A stretch of 64,000 nucleotides of DNA. Origin: Huintestinicola sp050874005. GTDB taxonomy: Bacteria; Bacillota; Clostridia; Oscillospirales; Ruminococcaceae. Where the stretch lies: the NCBI RefSeq assembly GCF_050874005.1, contig NZ_JBNMJV010000008.1:24232-88231 (forward strand), read 5' to 3'. The notes under the pieces were generated by a model, which was not told the origin of the DNA, ran no database searches, and saw only the letters and a list, made by a program, of their open reading frames with translations. Position numbers and translations under genes: made by a program. Below are positions 25,996 to 35,447 of the stretch, piece by piece. How positions within the stretch are numbered: position 1 is the first letter of the stretch; each line of letters begins with the position of its first letter.

Positions 25996-27765
25996 TTATT
26001 TTACAGATGTTTTTGGCAATGGATATTTGTAGGAAAATTCCTTGAAAAGCTCGGCAAACTGTTCGTTGTCCTCGCTCTTTACGGCGTTCAGATAACGGTG
26101 GTTCTCAAAATTATCGTCATTTATCTGAATGAGATTTACGGCAATGTTGGAGCAATGGTCGGAAATGCGCTCAAGATCGGTGAGAAGGTCGGTGAAGATA
26201 AATCCCTGCTCAATGGTGCAGGTCTTGGTCCTGAGCCTTTCCACGTGACGGGATTTCATTTCCGTGCGGAGATAGTCGACCACTTCTTCAAGAGGTTCTA
26301 CCTTGTGGGCAAGGTCGATGTCCTTTGCCTCAAACGCCTGAACGGTGATGTCAAGTATCTCCTCGATAGCCCCGAACATAACGTTCAGCTCACGCTTTGC
26401 CATATCCGAGAAGCTTATTTCCTTGGTGTGTATCTCTTTTGCGGTGTCCAGAATGTTCACAGCGTGGTCGGAAATGCGTTCAAAATCGCCTATTGAATGA
26501 AGCAGACAGGAAACCGTGCGGCTGTCGTCCATTGTAAGGCTGCGCCCCGAGAGCTTAACGAGATATGTTCCCGTAATGTCCTCGTATTTGTCGATCATAT
26601 CCTCATTTTCAAGTATCATCTGAGCCTTGTCCTCGTCAAAATTCTTGTACAGGTCAAGGGCAAGAGAAATGGTGGTCTTTGCAAGAGAAGCCATTCTGTT
26701 GGTAACGTTGCGGCACTGCTCAATAGCCACACCGGGAGTGTTCAGGAAACGGTCGTCGAGGAGCACGAGATTTTCCGCAGGCTCCTTCTTCTCGTCCCTG
26801 ATGGTGAGATACGCAAGCTTTTCAAGCACGTGGGTAAAGGGCAGGAGAACAATGGTGGTGCCAATATTGAACACGGTATGGACGATGGCGATGGATACGC
26901 TGGTGACCTCCATATCCGCAAAGGCGAAGTGAATAAACGAGTCAAGTGTGTAGTAGCATACCAGCGCAAGGACCGTTCCGATAACGTTGAAATAAAGATG
27001 AACGGCAGCAACACGTTTAGCGCTTTTGTTAGCTCCTGCGGCAGAGATGATAGCGGTAACGCAGGTACCGATATTCTGACCGAGGATAATGGGGAGCGCC
27101 GCTCCGAATGTGATAAGGCCCGAATTTGAAAGGGTCTGCAGCATTCCCACCGAAGCCGCCGAGGACTGAATGACCGCCGTAACAACAGCGCCCACCAGCA
27201 CGCCCAGAACGGGATTTTTGAAAAGGGTCATAAGGCTTGCGAACTTCTCCGACTCGCTGAGAGGTTCGACAGATTCGCCCATAGTGACCATTCCCCACAT
27301 AAGCAGTCCGAAGCCGATAAGAATACCGCCGATATCCTTTTTCTTGCCGTCCTTGGAAGCCATTCGCATCACAACACCCACCAGGGCGAAAAGAGGAGCG
27401 AAATTCTTGGGCTTGCAGAACTGGATAAACAAGCTCTCGCCTTCAAGCCCCGTAAGGCTCAGTATCCAGGTGGTCACCGTGGTGCCGATATTAGCGCCCA
27501 TAATAATTGAGATCGCCTGTGAAAGGCGCATAAGTCCCGAGTTTACAAATCCTACCAGCATAACTGTGGTCGCAGAGGAAGACTGGACCACCGCCGTTAC
27601 GAGAATACCCAGCAGCAGACCCTTGAACCGGTTAGAGGTAAGCTTCTCAAAGATCTGTTCCAGCTTGCCGCCCGCCAGTTTTTCGAGCTTGTCGCTCATC
27701 AAATTCATACCGTAGAGGAACATTGCGAGACCGCCGAACAGGTGGATGACGTTGAAAATGGTCAT
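25996..27765 (-). CDS. Na/Pi cotransporter family protein with PhoU-like domain
   Basis: A ~589-residue NptA/YjbB-type transporter. The membrane half (~1-320) holds two inverted PF02690 repeats with the diagnostic QSSSATTVMLVGFVNSG and QSSAASVGMLQTLSNSG, plus GANIGTTVT and GQNIGTCVTA. The C-terminal ~220 residues are a PhoU-like helical bundle (LLHSIGDFERISDHAVNI, LLTDLERISDHCSNIA). It imports or exports phosphate coupled to Na+. The start is set at ATG 27765; a GTG at 27786 precedes the only purine-rich site, so ~7 more residues are possible. Its leader carries two tandem hairpins right at the predicted transcript start. Confidence 0.9.
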   Translation of the reverse strand: MTIFNVIHLFGGLAMFLYGMNLMSDKLEKLAGGKLEQIFEKLTSNRFKGLLLGILVTAVVQSSSATTVMLVGFVNSGLMRLSQAISIIMGANIGTTVTTWILSLTGLEGESLFIQFCKPKNFAPLFALVGVVMRMASKDGKKKDIGGILIGFGLLMWGMVTMGESVEPLSESEKFASLMTLFKNPVLGVLVGAVVTAVIQSSAASVGMLQTLSNSGLITFGAALPIILGQNIGTCVTAIISAAGANKSAKRVAAVHLYFNVIGTVLALVCYYTLDSFIHFAFADMEVTSVSIAIVHTVFNIGTTIVLLPFTHVLEKLAYLTIRDEKKEPAENLVLLDDRFLNTPGVAIEQCRNVTNRMASLAKTTISLALDLYKNFDEDKAQMILENEDMIDKYEDITGTYLVKLSGRSLTMDDSRTVSCLLHSIGDFERISDHAVNILDTAKEIHTKEISFSDMAKRELNVMFGAIEEILDITVQAFEAKDIDLAHKVEPLEEVVDYLRTEMKSRHVERLRTKTCTIEQGFIFTDLLTDLERISDHCSNIAVNLIQINDDNFENHRYLNAVKSEDNEQFAELFKEFSYKYPLPKTSVK

Positions 27766-27819
27766 ACTTTTGCTCAATCCTTTCACATTGCCGCAAGGAA
27801 AACTCTTTCCTTCCGGCTT

Positions 27820-27869
27820 GTCGGGTATTCACCCGACCGTCGGGTTTTCTGCCCGACCGTTTCATTATA
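27820..27869 (-). promoter_or_regulatory. Tandem hairpins at the 5' end of the Na/Pi cotransporter transcript
   Basis: GTCGGG-N6-CCCGAC (27820-27837) and GTCGGG-N7-CCCGAC (27839-27857) lie back to back. On the minus strand a TATAAT at 27869-27864 (weak -35) places the transcript start beside them. Repeated protein sites or stabilising 5' stems are both possible. The remainder up to 28073 is AT-rich with nothing I can name. Confidence 0.6.
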
Positions 27870-28073
27870 CTATTTTTCACAATACAAGTTCATTTTATCA
27901 TAAATAGATGAATTTCAAAATCATTTATTATGAAGAATACGTGAAATACTTTACACAAATCTTACTTTAACGGAAAATTTACAGCGCATTTTGGGACGTC
28001 TGGCGGATTTTTAGGGGATAGATAAGCAAAAGTGTAAAATTTGGGTTACAATTATGTAAATATATTCTACAAG

Positions 28074-28110
28074 CAAAAAAGTCTCTCCCCATTGCAAATG
28101 GAGAGAGACC
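28074..28110 (-). terminator. Terminator of the HAD-PBP-GspF operon
   Basis: GTCTCTC...GAGAGAC stem (28081-28109 region, internal CCAT/ATGG pairs) followed on the minus strand by six T. Confidence 0.88.
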
Positions 28111-28144
28111 CATAAATTTATAATTGCGGATAAGCTCCGGTCTT

Positions 28145-29194
28145 TCATATCATCGCCGACATAATATTCATCAGCGGAAGCATAACAGTCAGCATAATAG
28201 CCCCTGCCGCAAGTGTCAGAACAGCGGTAAGTGCAGGCTCAACAGCGCTGATTATCCTCTCCACGCTCCTGTCCGCCTCCTCGCTCATACGGCGGCTTAT
28301 CTTCTGCCAGGCGGTGTCAAAGGATCCTGAGCTGTAGGATACCCGCAAAGTGCGTGCGTAAAATACGGGCAGCAGCTCCGACTGCTCCACAGCGTCGGAA
28401 AAGGGAACATCGTTCATCACAAGCGCAGCACAGCGGTCAATGCGCTCGTTCACACGTTTGCAGCTGCTTATGCCACGAACATTGCTCAGAGCCTCCGAAG
28501 CGGAAAGACCGCTCATTATCATCATAGAGACCGCTCCCGAAAATTTCGCCAATGCCACCGTTTCGGCGGTCTGACGAAAAAATGGCAGTGAACCGAGCAG
28601 ATCGCCTGTTCCCACACTTTTTCCGTTTGCGGCAAGGAAAATCGCTCCGAACAGGAAAAGAACTCCGCATATAATAAGCATTACCGTACCCACCCCTGCG
28701 GCAGTCTCCACGCTCCTTGACACCGCTGTATAGACCTCGGGGTCAAATTCGGAAAAAATTTCCGCAAACATCGGCAGAACTTTAAGAGTCAGAACAGATA
28801 TGACCGCCGCCGCAATGACCAGCATTATCATAGGAGAAACTACAGCGCTCCGTACGCTCTCCCCGATCTTCGCCTGCTTTTCGTAATATTCCGTAAGAGC
28901 TGAAAGCGCCTCGTCCAGCCGTCCCGATAATTCCCCCGCCATAACGGTCTTAACGCAGTATTCGGGAAAAACGCCTGCCTCCTCAAGAGCCGTATACAAG
29001 GGCTTTTCCATAGACAGGGAGTCTGTGACCGATTTTAAAAGCGCATTAGCCTCGGGAGTGCTCTTGCTCCGTGTCTGAGCAGCCATAACGGTAAGCCCGT
29101 CATAAACGGGAACGCCCGAATCAAGCACCTGCTCCAGCTGATAGCAGAAATACGCCACCTCGTCGGCAGTAAGGGGTCTTTTCTTTTTTGACAT
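28145..29194 (-). CDS. Type II secretion/type IV pilus inner-membrane protein GspF/PilC-like
   Basis: A ~349-residue protein with two T2SSF domains: an N-terminal copy (~10-130, LEQVLDSGVPVYDGLTVMA) and a C-terminal copy (~205-330, FSGAVSMMIMSGLSASEALSNV), each followed by long membrane segments (~115-140, ~165-190, ~325-345). GspF/PilC forms the platform of pilus or competence pseudopilus assembly. No pilin or ATPase gene is nearby, so it looks detached from its usual operon. The start is ATG 29194 with GAAGGG upstream; a TTG at 29212 overlaps the PBP stop. Confidence 0.85.
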   Translation of the reverse strand: MSKKKRPLTADEVAYFCYQLEQVLDSGVPVYDGLTVMAAQTRSKSTPEANALLKSVTDSLSMEKPLYTALEEAGVFPEYCVKTVMAGELSGRLDEALSALTEYYEKQAKIGESVRSAVVSPMIMLVIAAAVISVLTLKVLPMFAEIFSEFDPEVYTAVSRSVETAAGVGTVMLIICGVLFLFGAIFLAANGKSVGTGDLLGSLPFFRQTAETVALAKFSGAVSMMIMSGLSASEALSNVRGISSCKRVNERIDRCAALVMNDVPFSDAVEQSELLPVFYARTLRVSYSSGSFDTAWQKISRRMSEEADRSVERIISAVEPALTAVLTLAAGAIMLTVMLPLMNIMSAMI

Positions 29195-29208
29195 ATATAT
29201 CAAACCCT

Positions 29209-31326
29209 TCAATCTTCATAGTCTTCTTCATATTCATCATAGCTGTCATTATCCGAAAGCTCCGCAGCAATATCTTCCTCGCTCCTGCCGCTCAGCTTTT
29301 CAATGTGATAATCCTTGTCGTAATACGCCTCGATTATCTCCCTTATCATAAGCTTGGAATACTCGCCCTTTTCCACAAATCCCGAAAAAGCGATATCGGG
29401 GTCGTCCGCAGGGTAGAAGCCGATAAACGCCGAACCCGTATCGGATTTTGAGGTCATCTGAGGTGTACCCGTTTTTATAGCCGCCTTTTCGGGCAGCTCT
29501 GTGAGAAGATAGCTGTCGGTGTAATAATCCTTGACCCCGGGATAGGTGTATGCCTCAAAAGCCGCCGCTTCTTCCATACCCTCGATGACATTGTCAAAGG
29601 TATAACCTGTCTTGTCCTCAATAACAGCGGCAACTGTCGGCTCTGTCTTGCTCACAAGTTCTTCCATATTATAAGTGTAAACGCTGTCCACCAGATATGT
29701 CTGATATCTCACACCTCTGTTGCCTATCATAAGTGCCTGATCCGCCATCTGCAGGGGGGTAACATAGGTGTCCGACTGACCGATAGCCGCCTGAATGACA
29801 TTACCTGCCTGCCATACCTGCTGACGTGCCTCAAAGGTGTCGGGGCTTGCGATATAGCCCGTTTTAATGCCCCGTCCCGTTTCAAGGCCCATTTCCTCGC
29901 CCAGACCGTACTTTGCGGCATAATCCGTTATCTTGTCAATACCCATTATCCTGCCCACCTCATAAAAGAAGATGTTGCAGGACTCTTTCAGAGCGCCCAC
30001 CACGTTGACCCTGCCGTGATAACCCGTACATTCGGGGCTCCAGCCCTCCCAGTAAGTGTAATATTTCTGACAGTTCACCACATCTGTGGGAGTGATTATC
30101 CCCTCGTTCAGCGCCGCCGTAGCGGTAACTGTCTTGAAGGTGGAGCCGGGGCGGTAAAGTCCCGAGGTGACTCGGTTAAGAAGGGGAGAATTTTCCCCGT
30201 TTGCCACCTTGGAGTAATTTTCAAGATAGTCTTTTAAGTCATAAGTGGGAGAAGTGGCACCTGCCAGCAATGCGCCGCTTTTTGCGTCAAGCACCACAAG
30301 TGCCCCCGCATTTGCCTCCGTACCCTTAGCCTTTGCAGATGTCTGATTATTCAGCCAGTAAATATGGTTTTCAAGGATAGTCTGCACCTTTCGCTGATAA
30401 TCGCTGTCAACGGTAAGCTTGATGGTGTTTCCCGGAACAGCCTCCTCGGTTATCTCATCGCTTACCACAGCGCCGCCCTGAATTTCAAGCGTGCGGACGC
30501 CCTTCTTTCCCCGAAGAGTGCTTTCCATAGCCTTTTCGATGCCGCCCTTGCCCAGAGTGTCGTTAAGAGCATAGCCGCTGTCCTTGAGCTGATCGTATTC
30601 CTCGGCGGAAATTGCCCCCACCGTACCGATAAGATGGGGTATAACATCGCCCGTCTTTACTTCTCTCACAGCCTCCTGAACGATATCCACGCCGTCAAGG
30701 TCATAGGTAAGCTCCTTGAGCCTTACCACCGCCTCCATAGTGATATCCTCCGCAAAGGTGTATCTGTTTGAAACGGAAAAATCCCTGAGATACATAGTGT
30801 ACCTCACTCCCGAGATTATACGCTTCTCACGGTCGCTCATACCGGGATCAATGTCATAAAGACCCGTCATAGCAATAATGCATTCCTCTGCAGTACCGTA
30901 TACCTGTACGCCGATATTTTTCCTTAGCCTTGCAATATCGCTTTCCCTGTCGGGGAGAAACTCAAAAGGAGCATTTTCGCTTATGGGCAGAGCGTCCTCC
31001 CACTTTACATTTTCCTCCTCGAGAACGCTTGCGACTTTAAGGATGATCCGGTTTATCTCCCTGTTGTCCGTAGGGAAGAACGCCTTCTGTATAACAGCGT
31101 TGAAGCCTGCCTTGTTGCTCACAAGATATTCACCGCTGCTGTCGGCAATTTCCCCTCTCGGAGCATTTATGACCTGCTCTGCGGTGTTGGAGCTGAGAGA
31201 CTTCTGCAAATAGCTGCTTCCGTCCACAAGCTGCAGCTTCATAAGTCTGAAAGCACCCATACTCATTATAAAAAGAGTCGCCGCCATAATAATGATAAAG
31301 CGGATATTATCCGCAGCCTTGTTCAT
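29209..31326 (-). CDS. Class B penicillin-binding protein (PBP2/SpoVD type)
   Basis: A 705-residue transpeptidase that cross-links peptidoglycan. It has one N-terminal membrane segment (~9-28), a dimerisation/pedestal region (~45-300) and the penicillin-binding domain with S395-T-F-K398, S449-C-N451 and K618-T-G-T-P. The C-terminal tail is highly acidic (SDNDSYDEYEEDYED). The start is ATG 31326, 8 bases after GCGGAGG; GTG/ATG codons at 31335/31332 abut the binding site. It lies between a HAD phosphatase and the GspF-like gene on one strand. Elongation (PBP2/MrdA) versus division class is not settled by sequence. Confidence 0.92.
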   Translation of the reverse strand: MNKAADNIRFIIIMAATLFIMSMGAFRLMKLQLVDGSSYLQKSLSSNTAEQVINAPRGEIADSSGEYLVSNKAGFNAVIQKAFFPTDNREINRIILKVASVLEEENVKWEDALPISENAPFEFLPDRESDIARLRKNIGVQVYGTAEECIIAMTGLYDIDPGMSDREKRIISGVRYTMYLRDFSVSNRYTFAEDITMEAVVRLKELTYDLDGVDIVQEAVREVKTGDVIPHLIGTVGAISAEEYDQLKDSGYALNDTLGKGGIEKAMESTLRGKKGVRTLEIQGGAVVSDEITEEAVPGNTIKLTVDSDYQRKVQTILENHIYWLNNQTSAKAKGTEANAGALVVLDAKSGALLAGATSPTYDLKDYLENYSKVANGENSPLLNRVTSGLYRPGSTFKTVTATAALNEGIITPTDVVNCQKYYTYWEGWSPECTGYHGRVNVVGALKESCNIFFYEVGRIMGIDKITDYAAKYGLGEEMGLETGRGIKTGYIASPDTFEARQQVWQAGNVIQAAIGQSDTYVTPLQMADQALMIGNRGVRYQTYLVDSVYTYNMEELVSKTEPTVAAVIEDKTGYTFDNVIEGMEEAAAFEAYTYPGVKDYYTDSYLLTELPEKAAIKTGTPQMTSKSDTGSAFIGFYPADDPDIAFSGFVEKGEYSKLMIREIIEAYYDKDYHIEKLSGRSEEDIAAELSDNDSYDEYEEDYED

Positions 31327-31365
31327 CTCCATCACCTCCGCATAATATCATAATAATACGGGATA

Positions 31366-32010
31366 TTACCCGAAAATTTCCGTAAGCTCTTTAATGCTTT
31401 CCACTCTTGCGGCAGTTTTGTCCTCGGGGATATCCTTTCCGAAGCCGTAAGCAGCGTGTACAAAGGGTATCCCTGCCTTGTAAGCCGACTGACAGTCACC
31501 TGCCGTATCGCCCACATAAGCCGCACTTGTTACCTTGTTTCGCTCCATAAGGAGCCTTATGGTCTCGTCCTTGGGCTTTCCCGTCTCACCCCAGCAGAGA
31601 TAATCCGTAAAAAGCCGCTCCAGACCGCAGTATTCAAAAAACGCCTCGATATAGCCGCTCTGACAGTTGCTCACAATAAACAGGCGGTGGTTTTCAGAAA
31701 GCTTTGAAAGTGTCTCCTCCGCCCCGTCATACAGCCTGCCGCCGTTTGAGGCAAGGAAATTGTTCTCGTTCTCGGCGCACATATCAAGCACCTCAAACTG
31801 CTTTGTGGCGGAGAGCATAGGGAAAAGCTTTTTTGCAATTTCGTCCATAGTCATTCCCATAACGCTCCTGATGTCCTCGACCGTTATCTTAACGTTTCTC
31901 AGCAGGGGATTGTTAAGCCCCCTCACCGTTTCCTCCCAGGAAGCGGCAACGTTTTCCGAGCTGTCCCACAAGGTGCCGTCAAGATCGAAAATAATGCTTT
32001 CAGCGTTCAC
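31366..32010 (-). CDS. HAD-family phosphatase (phosphoglycolate phosphatase-like)
   Basis: A 214-residue HAD hydrolase with the nucleophile motif FDLDGTLWDS at ~8-17, a helical cap (~20-85), motif II FIVSNCQS, motif III lysine (GKPKDETIRLLM) and motif IV YVGDTAGDCQSA. It is the first gene of a probable operon with the PBP. Substrate is unknown; phosphoglycolate or a sugar phosphate is typical. The ~35 bases between it and the PBP gene hold no terminator. Confidence 0.85.
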   Translation of the reverse strand: MNAESIIFDLDGTLWDSSENVAASWEETVRGLNNPLLRNVKITVEDIRSVMGMTMDEIAKKLFPMLSATKQFEVLDMCAENENNFLASNGGRLYDGAEETLSKLSENHRLFIVSNCQSGYIEAFFEYCGLERLFTDYLCWGETGKPKDETIRLLMERNKVTSAAYVGDTAGDCQSAYKAGIPFVHAAYGFGKDIPEDKTAARVESIKELTEIFG

Positions 32011-32242
32011 AGCGCTCTCCCCCTTACGTTTAGTTCACATATTTTTCCGCAAGTGATCTTTCACCGGATATCTCCGAAAAATATAATTATACATTTTAAT
32101 TATCTCACAAAAAATTCGCAAGTTAAATCAACATTTGATTAACATTTTCTGAATTATTGCAAGATCCTTTGCCAATTACGCATTTAAGCCGCTTTCAAGC
32201 ATCGCATAATTGTTCTAATTGCACAAATTTTCATAAAAGCTC
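32011..32242. other. Divergent intergenic region
   Basis: AT-rich spacer between the HAD gene and secG. A TATAAT-like box on the minus strand near 32090 may serve the HAD gene, but no matching -35 is seen. No gene or repeat found. Confidence 0.4.
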
Positions 32243-32271
32243 TTGCATAATCGAAAAATGTATGGTATAAT
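32243..32271 (+). promoter_or_regulatory. Promoter of secG
   Basis: TTGCAT (32243-32248), 17-base spacer, TATAAT (32266-32271). Confidence 0.7.
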
Positions 32272-32327
32272 AAATCAGGTAAATTCGTATTGTATGTTTA
32301 TTTATATAAACCGGAGGGAAAATTATA

Positions 32328-32588
32328 ATGGGTGCAATTGAGATCGTCAGCGGCATCGTGCTTATAGCGTGCAGCGTTTTTATTGTTGTCATAACACTTA
32401 TGCAGTCACAGAAACAGCAGGGTATGACAAGCGCCATTCAGGGCTCAAACAATGACAGCTTCTACGGCAAGAACGGTCAGAACACAAGAGAAAAGGCTCT
32501 CGAAAGACTGACCAAGATCGTAGCTTTCATCTTCTTTGTCATTGTTATTGCGGTAAATATTATTTCCGTAGTAGCTTCCAAGGGCTGA
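32328..32588 (+). CDS. secG: Protein-export membrane protein SecG
   Basis: An 86-residue subunit of the SecYEG translocon with two membrane segments (~6-26 and ~63-83) and the conserved cytoplasmic loop LMQSQKQQGM...GKNGQNTREKALERLTK. GGAGGG lies 8 bases before the ATG. It is followed by a terminator and rnr, the common secG-rnr order of Firmicutes. Confidence 0.94.
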   Translation: MGAIEIVSGIVLIACSVFIVVITLMQSQKQQGMTSAIQGSNNDSFYGKNGQNTREKALERLTKIVAFIFFVIVIAVNIISVVASKG

Positions 32589-32600
32589 TATAAGCTGACC

Positions 32601-32629
32601 GCTCCTGCACGATGTGTAGGAGCTTTTTT
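32601..32629 (+). terminator. Terminator/attenuator between secG and rnr
   Basis: GCTCCT / AGGAGC arms (32601-32606, 32618-32623) with inner CAC/GTG pairs and six T. Some read-through probably feeds rnr, which has no other obvious promoter. Confidence 0.8.
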
Positions 32630-32652
32630 GTTATATATTAAGGAGGCAGATT

Positions 32653-34779
32653 ATGGCAGAGATTTCTCAGATCTGTATTTCAAGGATACTTAACGTTTTA
32701 GAGCAGGGGGGCAAGCGTGCAGTCCCCGAAAAAGCGCTTTTCGGCAGAGTAAAGGGCAAGAAAATATCCACCGCCGATTTTAAAAGAGCGGCAGCATCAC
32801 TCTGCGAGAGCGGCGATATAATGCTTACAAAGCAGGGCTATATCCTCTGCAAGGCTCACGATATGTTCAAAGCCGATGTAGCAAGGATAAACAAGACCTT
32901 TGGCTTTGTAAGACGAGAGGACGGAGTTGAGATATTCGTCCCCGGAAAATATCTCAAGGGCGCAATGCCCGGAGATACGGTAGTGTGCAGGCTCATTCCC
33001 CCAAGAGGTGAGTCGCCCGAGGCGGAGGTGTGCGCCGTTGCCAAGGAGGGCTTCTCCGAGTTCACAGGCACTCTCGTTTCGGAAAATAACAGCTATTTCG
33101 TTCAGCCCGACAGCTTCTGCCGTGACCTTATCGCCGTAAGCGGCAAGGATACCGACGCCAAAGAGGGCGATAAAGTCCTTGCGGTCATCACCAAAAGGGG
33201 CGAGCGCCACGCCGACCACCGCTGCCGCATCAGTGCCGTTTTCGGCAGCTCCGACAGAGCGGTGAGCAGCGCCCGTGCGGTGCTTTATATGAACGATGTC
33301 GAGACGGAATTCCCTGTTGCCGTTCAGGACGAAGCAAGGCACATCTCGGGTATGAAGATAACCGATAAGGATATCTACAGCCGCCTTGACCTGAGAGACG
33401 AGATAATTTTCACCATTGACGGAGCCGACACAAAGGATATCGACGACGCCATATCCGTTTCCCGAACAGATAATGGCTATGCCCTGGGCGTTCATATCGC
33501 AGACGTTTCCCACTATGTTAAGCCAAATTCCGAGCTTGACAAGGACGCATTCCTCCGAGGAACATCAATTTACTACGCAAATAAAGTTATCCCAATGCTT
33601 CCCAAGGAATTGTCAAACGGCATATGCTCCCTTAATCCCAATGAGGACAGACTTGCCTTTTCCTGCCTTATGGAGCTTGACTCCGAGGGCAAGCTTCTAA
33701 AATACAAATTCAGCAAGACCGTTATCCGCTCCCGTGTAAAGGGCGTTTACAGCGAGGTAAATAAAATACTTGACTGCAAAGACGATCTGAACTCCGTTCC
33801 CGATGACCTAAAGAAAAAATATGACGGACTTTTCGACACCATTTTTCTTATGCAGGAGCTTGCGGAAATTCTCACCGCCAATAAATTAAAGCGGGGCGCC
33901 CCTCAGATCGACACCCCCGAGTGCAAGCTTGAAATAAACGAGAATGAGGTCTGCGTGAATGTTTCAAGGCGTGAAAGAGGAAAAGCGGAGCTTATTATTG
34001 AGGAATTTATGCTTATGGCAAACGAGTCCGCCGCAAAGACCGCCCGTGAACATAACATACCCTTTGTGTACCGTGTCCACGAAGATCCCGCTCCCGAAAA
34101 GGTAAGCGAGCTTATCGAGGTCACAGACAGACTGGGCGTTTCCCACCCGCAGTTTTCAAGCGTGAAGCCCGTCCACCTTGCGGAAATTCTGAACTCCGTC
34201 AAGGACACCGACCTTTCACCCGTAATAAACAATATGGTGCTCCGTTCAATGGCAAAGGCGAAATATTCGGACGAACCTCTGGGACATTTCGGACTTGTGC
34301 TGAAAGACTATGCCCACTTCACCTCTCCCATAAGGCGTTATCCCGACCTTGCAATACACCGTATACTCACCGACCTCTGCTACAATAAAGAACCTGCGGC
34401 GGTGATAGCCAAGAAATACGGCAGATTTGCAAACGCCGCCTCACTCCAGTCCTCCGAGTGCGAGCTTACCGCAATGCGTGTGGAAAGGGAATGTGAGGAC
34501 TGCTACATCGCCGAATATATGTCCGCTCACCTTGGTGAGGAATTTGAGGGAATGGTAAGCTCCGTCACCGATTACGGAATGTACGTGGAGCTGCCAAATA
34601 CTGTAGAAGGACTTGTAAAGCTTGAGACTCTGCCGGACGGCGTATATGAGTTTGACGGACATTTCTCCGTTACAAGAGACGGCAAGGCAGTATATTCCGT
34701 AGGACAGCACGTAAGAGTAAAATGCGTAAAGACCGACATCTCGGGCGGAAATATTGATTTTGTAATAGTAACAGAATGA
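32653..34779 (+). CDS. rnr: Ribonuclease R
   Basis: A 708-residue 3'-5' exoribonuclease that degrades structured RNA and supports tmRNA-based quality control. It contains an N-terminal winged helix (~8-60), cold-shock domains (~75-215), the RNB catalytic core with the metal-binding aspartates in FTIDGADTKDIDDAIS (~255-270) and HFTSPIRRYPDLAIHR, and a C-terminal S1 domain (~625-705, EEFEGMVSSVTDYGMYVEL). It lacks a long basic tail. AAGGAGG precedes the ATG. smpB, its frequent follower, is absent; instead a non-coding palindrome-rich tract follows. Confidence 0.96.
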   Translation: MAEISQICISRILNVLEQGGKRAVPEKALFGRVKGKKISTADFKRAAASLCESGDIMLTKQGYILCKAHDMFKADVARINKTFGFVRREDGVEIFVPGKYLKGAMPGDTVVCRLIPPRGESPEAEVCAVAKEGFSEFTGTLVSENNSYFVQPDSFCRDLIAVSGKDTDAKEGDKVLAVITKRGERHADHRCRISAVFGSSDRAVSSARAVLYMNDVETEFPVAVQDEARHISGMKITDKDIYSRLDLRDEIIFTIDGADTKDIDDAISVSRTDNGYALGVHIADVSHYVKPNSELDKDAFLRGTSIYYANKVIPMLPKELSNGICSLNPNEDRLAFSCLMELDSEGKLLKYKFSKTVIRSRVKGVYSEVNKILDCKDDLNSVPDDLKKKYDGLFDTIFLMQELAEILTANKLKRGAPQIDTPECKLEINENEVCVNVSRRERGKAELIIEEFMLMANESAAKTAREHNIPFVYRVHEDPAPEKVSELIEVTDRLGVSHPQFSSVKPVHLAEILNSVKDTDLSPVINNMVLRSMAKAKYSDEPLGHFGLVLKDYAHFTSPIRRYPDLAIHRILTDLCYNKEPAAVIAKKYGRFANAASLQSSECELTAMRVERECEDCYIAEYMSAHLGEEFEGMVSSVTDYGMYVELPNTVEGLVKLETLPDGVYEFDGHFSVTRDGKAVYSVGQHVRVKCVKTDISGGNIDFVIVTE

Positions 34780-35362
34780 CTATAAAAGCGATAGAGCGAG
34801 TATTAAAAAATCTTCACACATAAACCCAACACTAAAAGTTTCGCTCAAGCCTTTTCCAAAGGCTTGCAGGGGTCAAGGGGGCTTGTCTTGTAAGCAAGAC
34901 ACACGCCCCCTTGTCGCCGTTCCGCAATGATAAACAAAGTTTATCTGCGAAATCCCCTTTTATCCTTAAAAACGGAGCAAGGGGTGAGAAATGCGACAGC
35001 ATTTCGAGGGGAAGGCATATTGTGAAGCAAGCTTCACACGACCGCCTCCCCTTTTATAGCGGTTTTGCAAACTTACCCTCCAAAACGTTCCGGTGGAACG
35101 TTTTGGACGAAACAAATACCATACGGGTTTGTGCATAATATATCTTTTTCGACAATCCAAAGCGGACTGTTCCAAACGGGGCAGTCCATTTTCTCATTCT
35201 CAATTATAGCACATTTGTCTCTAAATGTCAAGAACAAAAGTGCCCAAAAATAAATTTCGTATATATCCACAAAAACGCCCCGCCCCATTTATAAAAACAG
35301 CACATATATTCCAAATAAATCCCCTTCCGTCAATATAACGGCATAAAATTAGTATAATACTC
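34780..35362. repeat. Non-coding tract with a series of perfect palindromes
   Basis: No gene is seen between rnr and the GH130 promoter. Seven stem-loops lie in order: 34846-34866 (9-bp arms CAAGCCTTT), 34874-34913 (CAAGGGGGC outer arms, TGTCTTG inner arms), 34923-34949 (GATAAAC arms with CGCA/TGCG extension), 34988-35005 (GAAATGC), 35021-35038 (TGTGAAGC, flanked by GGGGA-GGC/GCC-TCCCC), 35079-35107 (perfect 13-bp arms TCCAAAACGTTCC) and 35164-35187 (GGACTG plus wobble pairs). Alternating GGGG and CCCC tracts link them. This could be a structured RNA, a degenerate mobile element or a nucleoid/recombination site. Confidence 0.7.
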
Positions 35363-35365
35363 TAC

Positions 35366-35394
35366 TTGAATTTGAGAAAAAAGTATGCTATAAT
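35366..35394 (+). promoter_or_regulatory. Promoter of the GH130 phosphorylase gene
   Basis: TTGAAT (35366-35371), 17-base spacer, TATAAT (35389-35394) with TGC before the -10. Confidence 0.75.
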
Positions 35395-35447
35395 AAACAC
35401 GTGTTATTTATTGCCCTGCTGCAAATATTGCAAAGGAGTTTTACAAA

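Noticed and set aside
27647..27880. 77-codon minus-strand frame over the transporter start and hairpins
   Set aside because: Out of frame with the transporter, spans its leader hairpins and has no binding site.
34846..35187. CRISPR array
   Set aside because: The palindromes all differ in sequence and spacing; there is no repeated unit and no cas gene.
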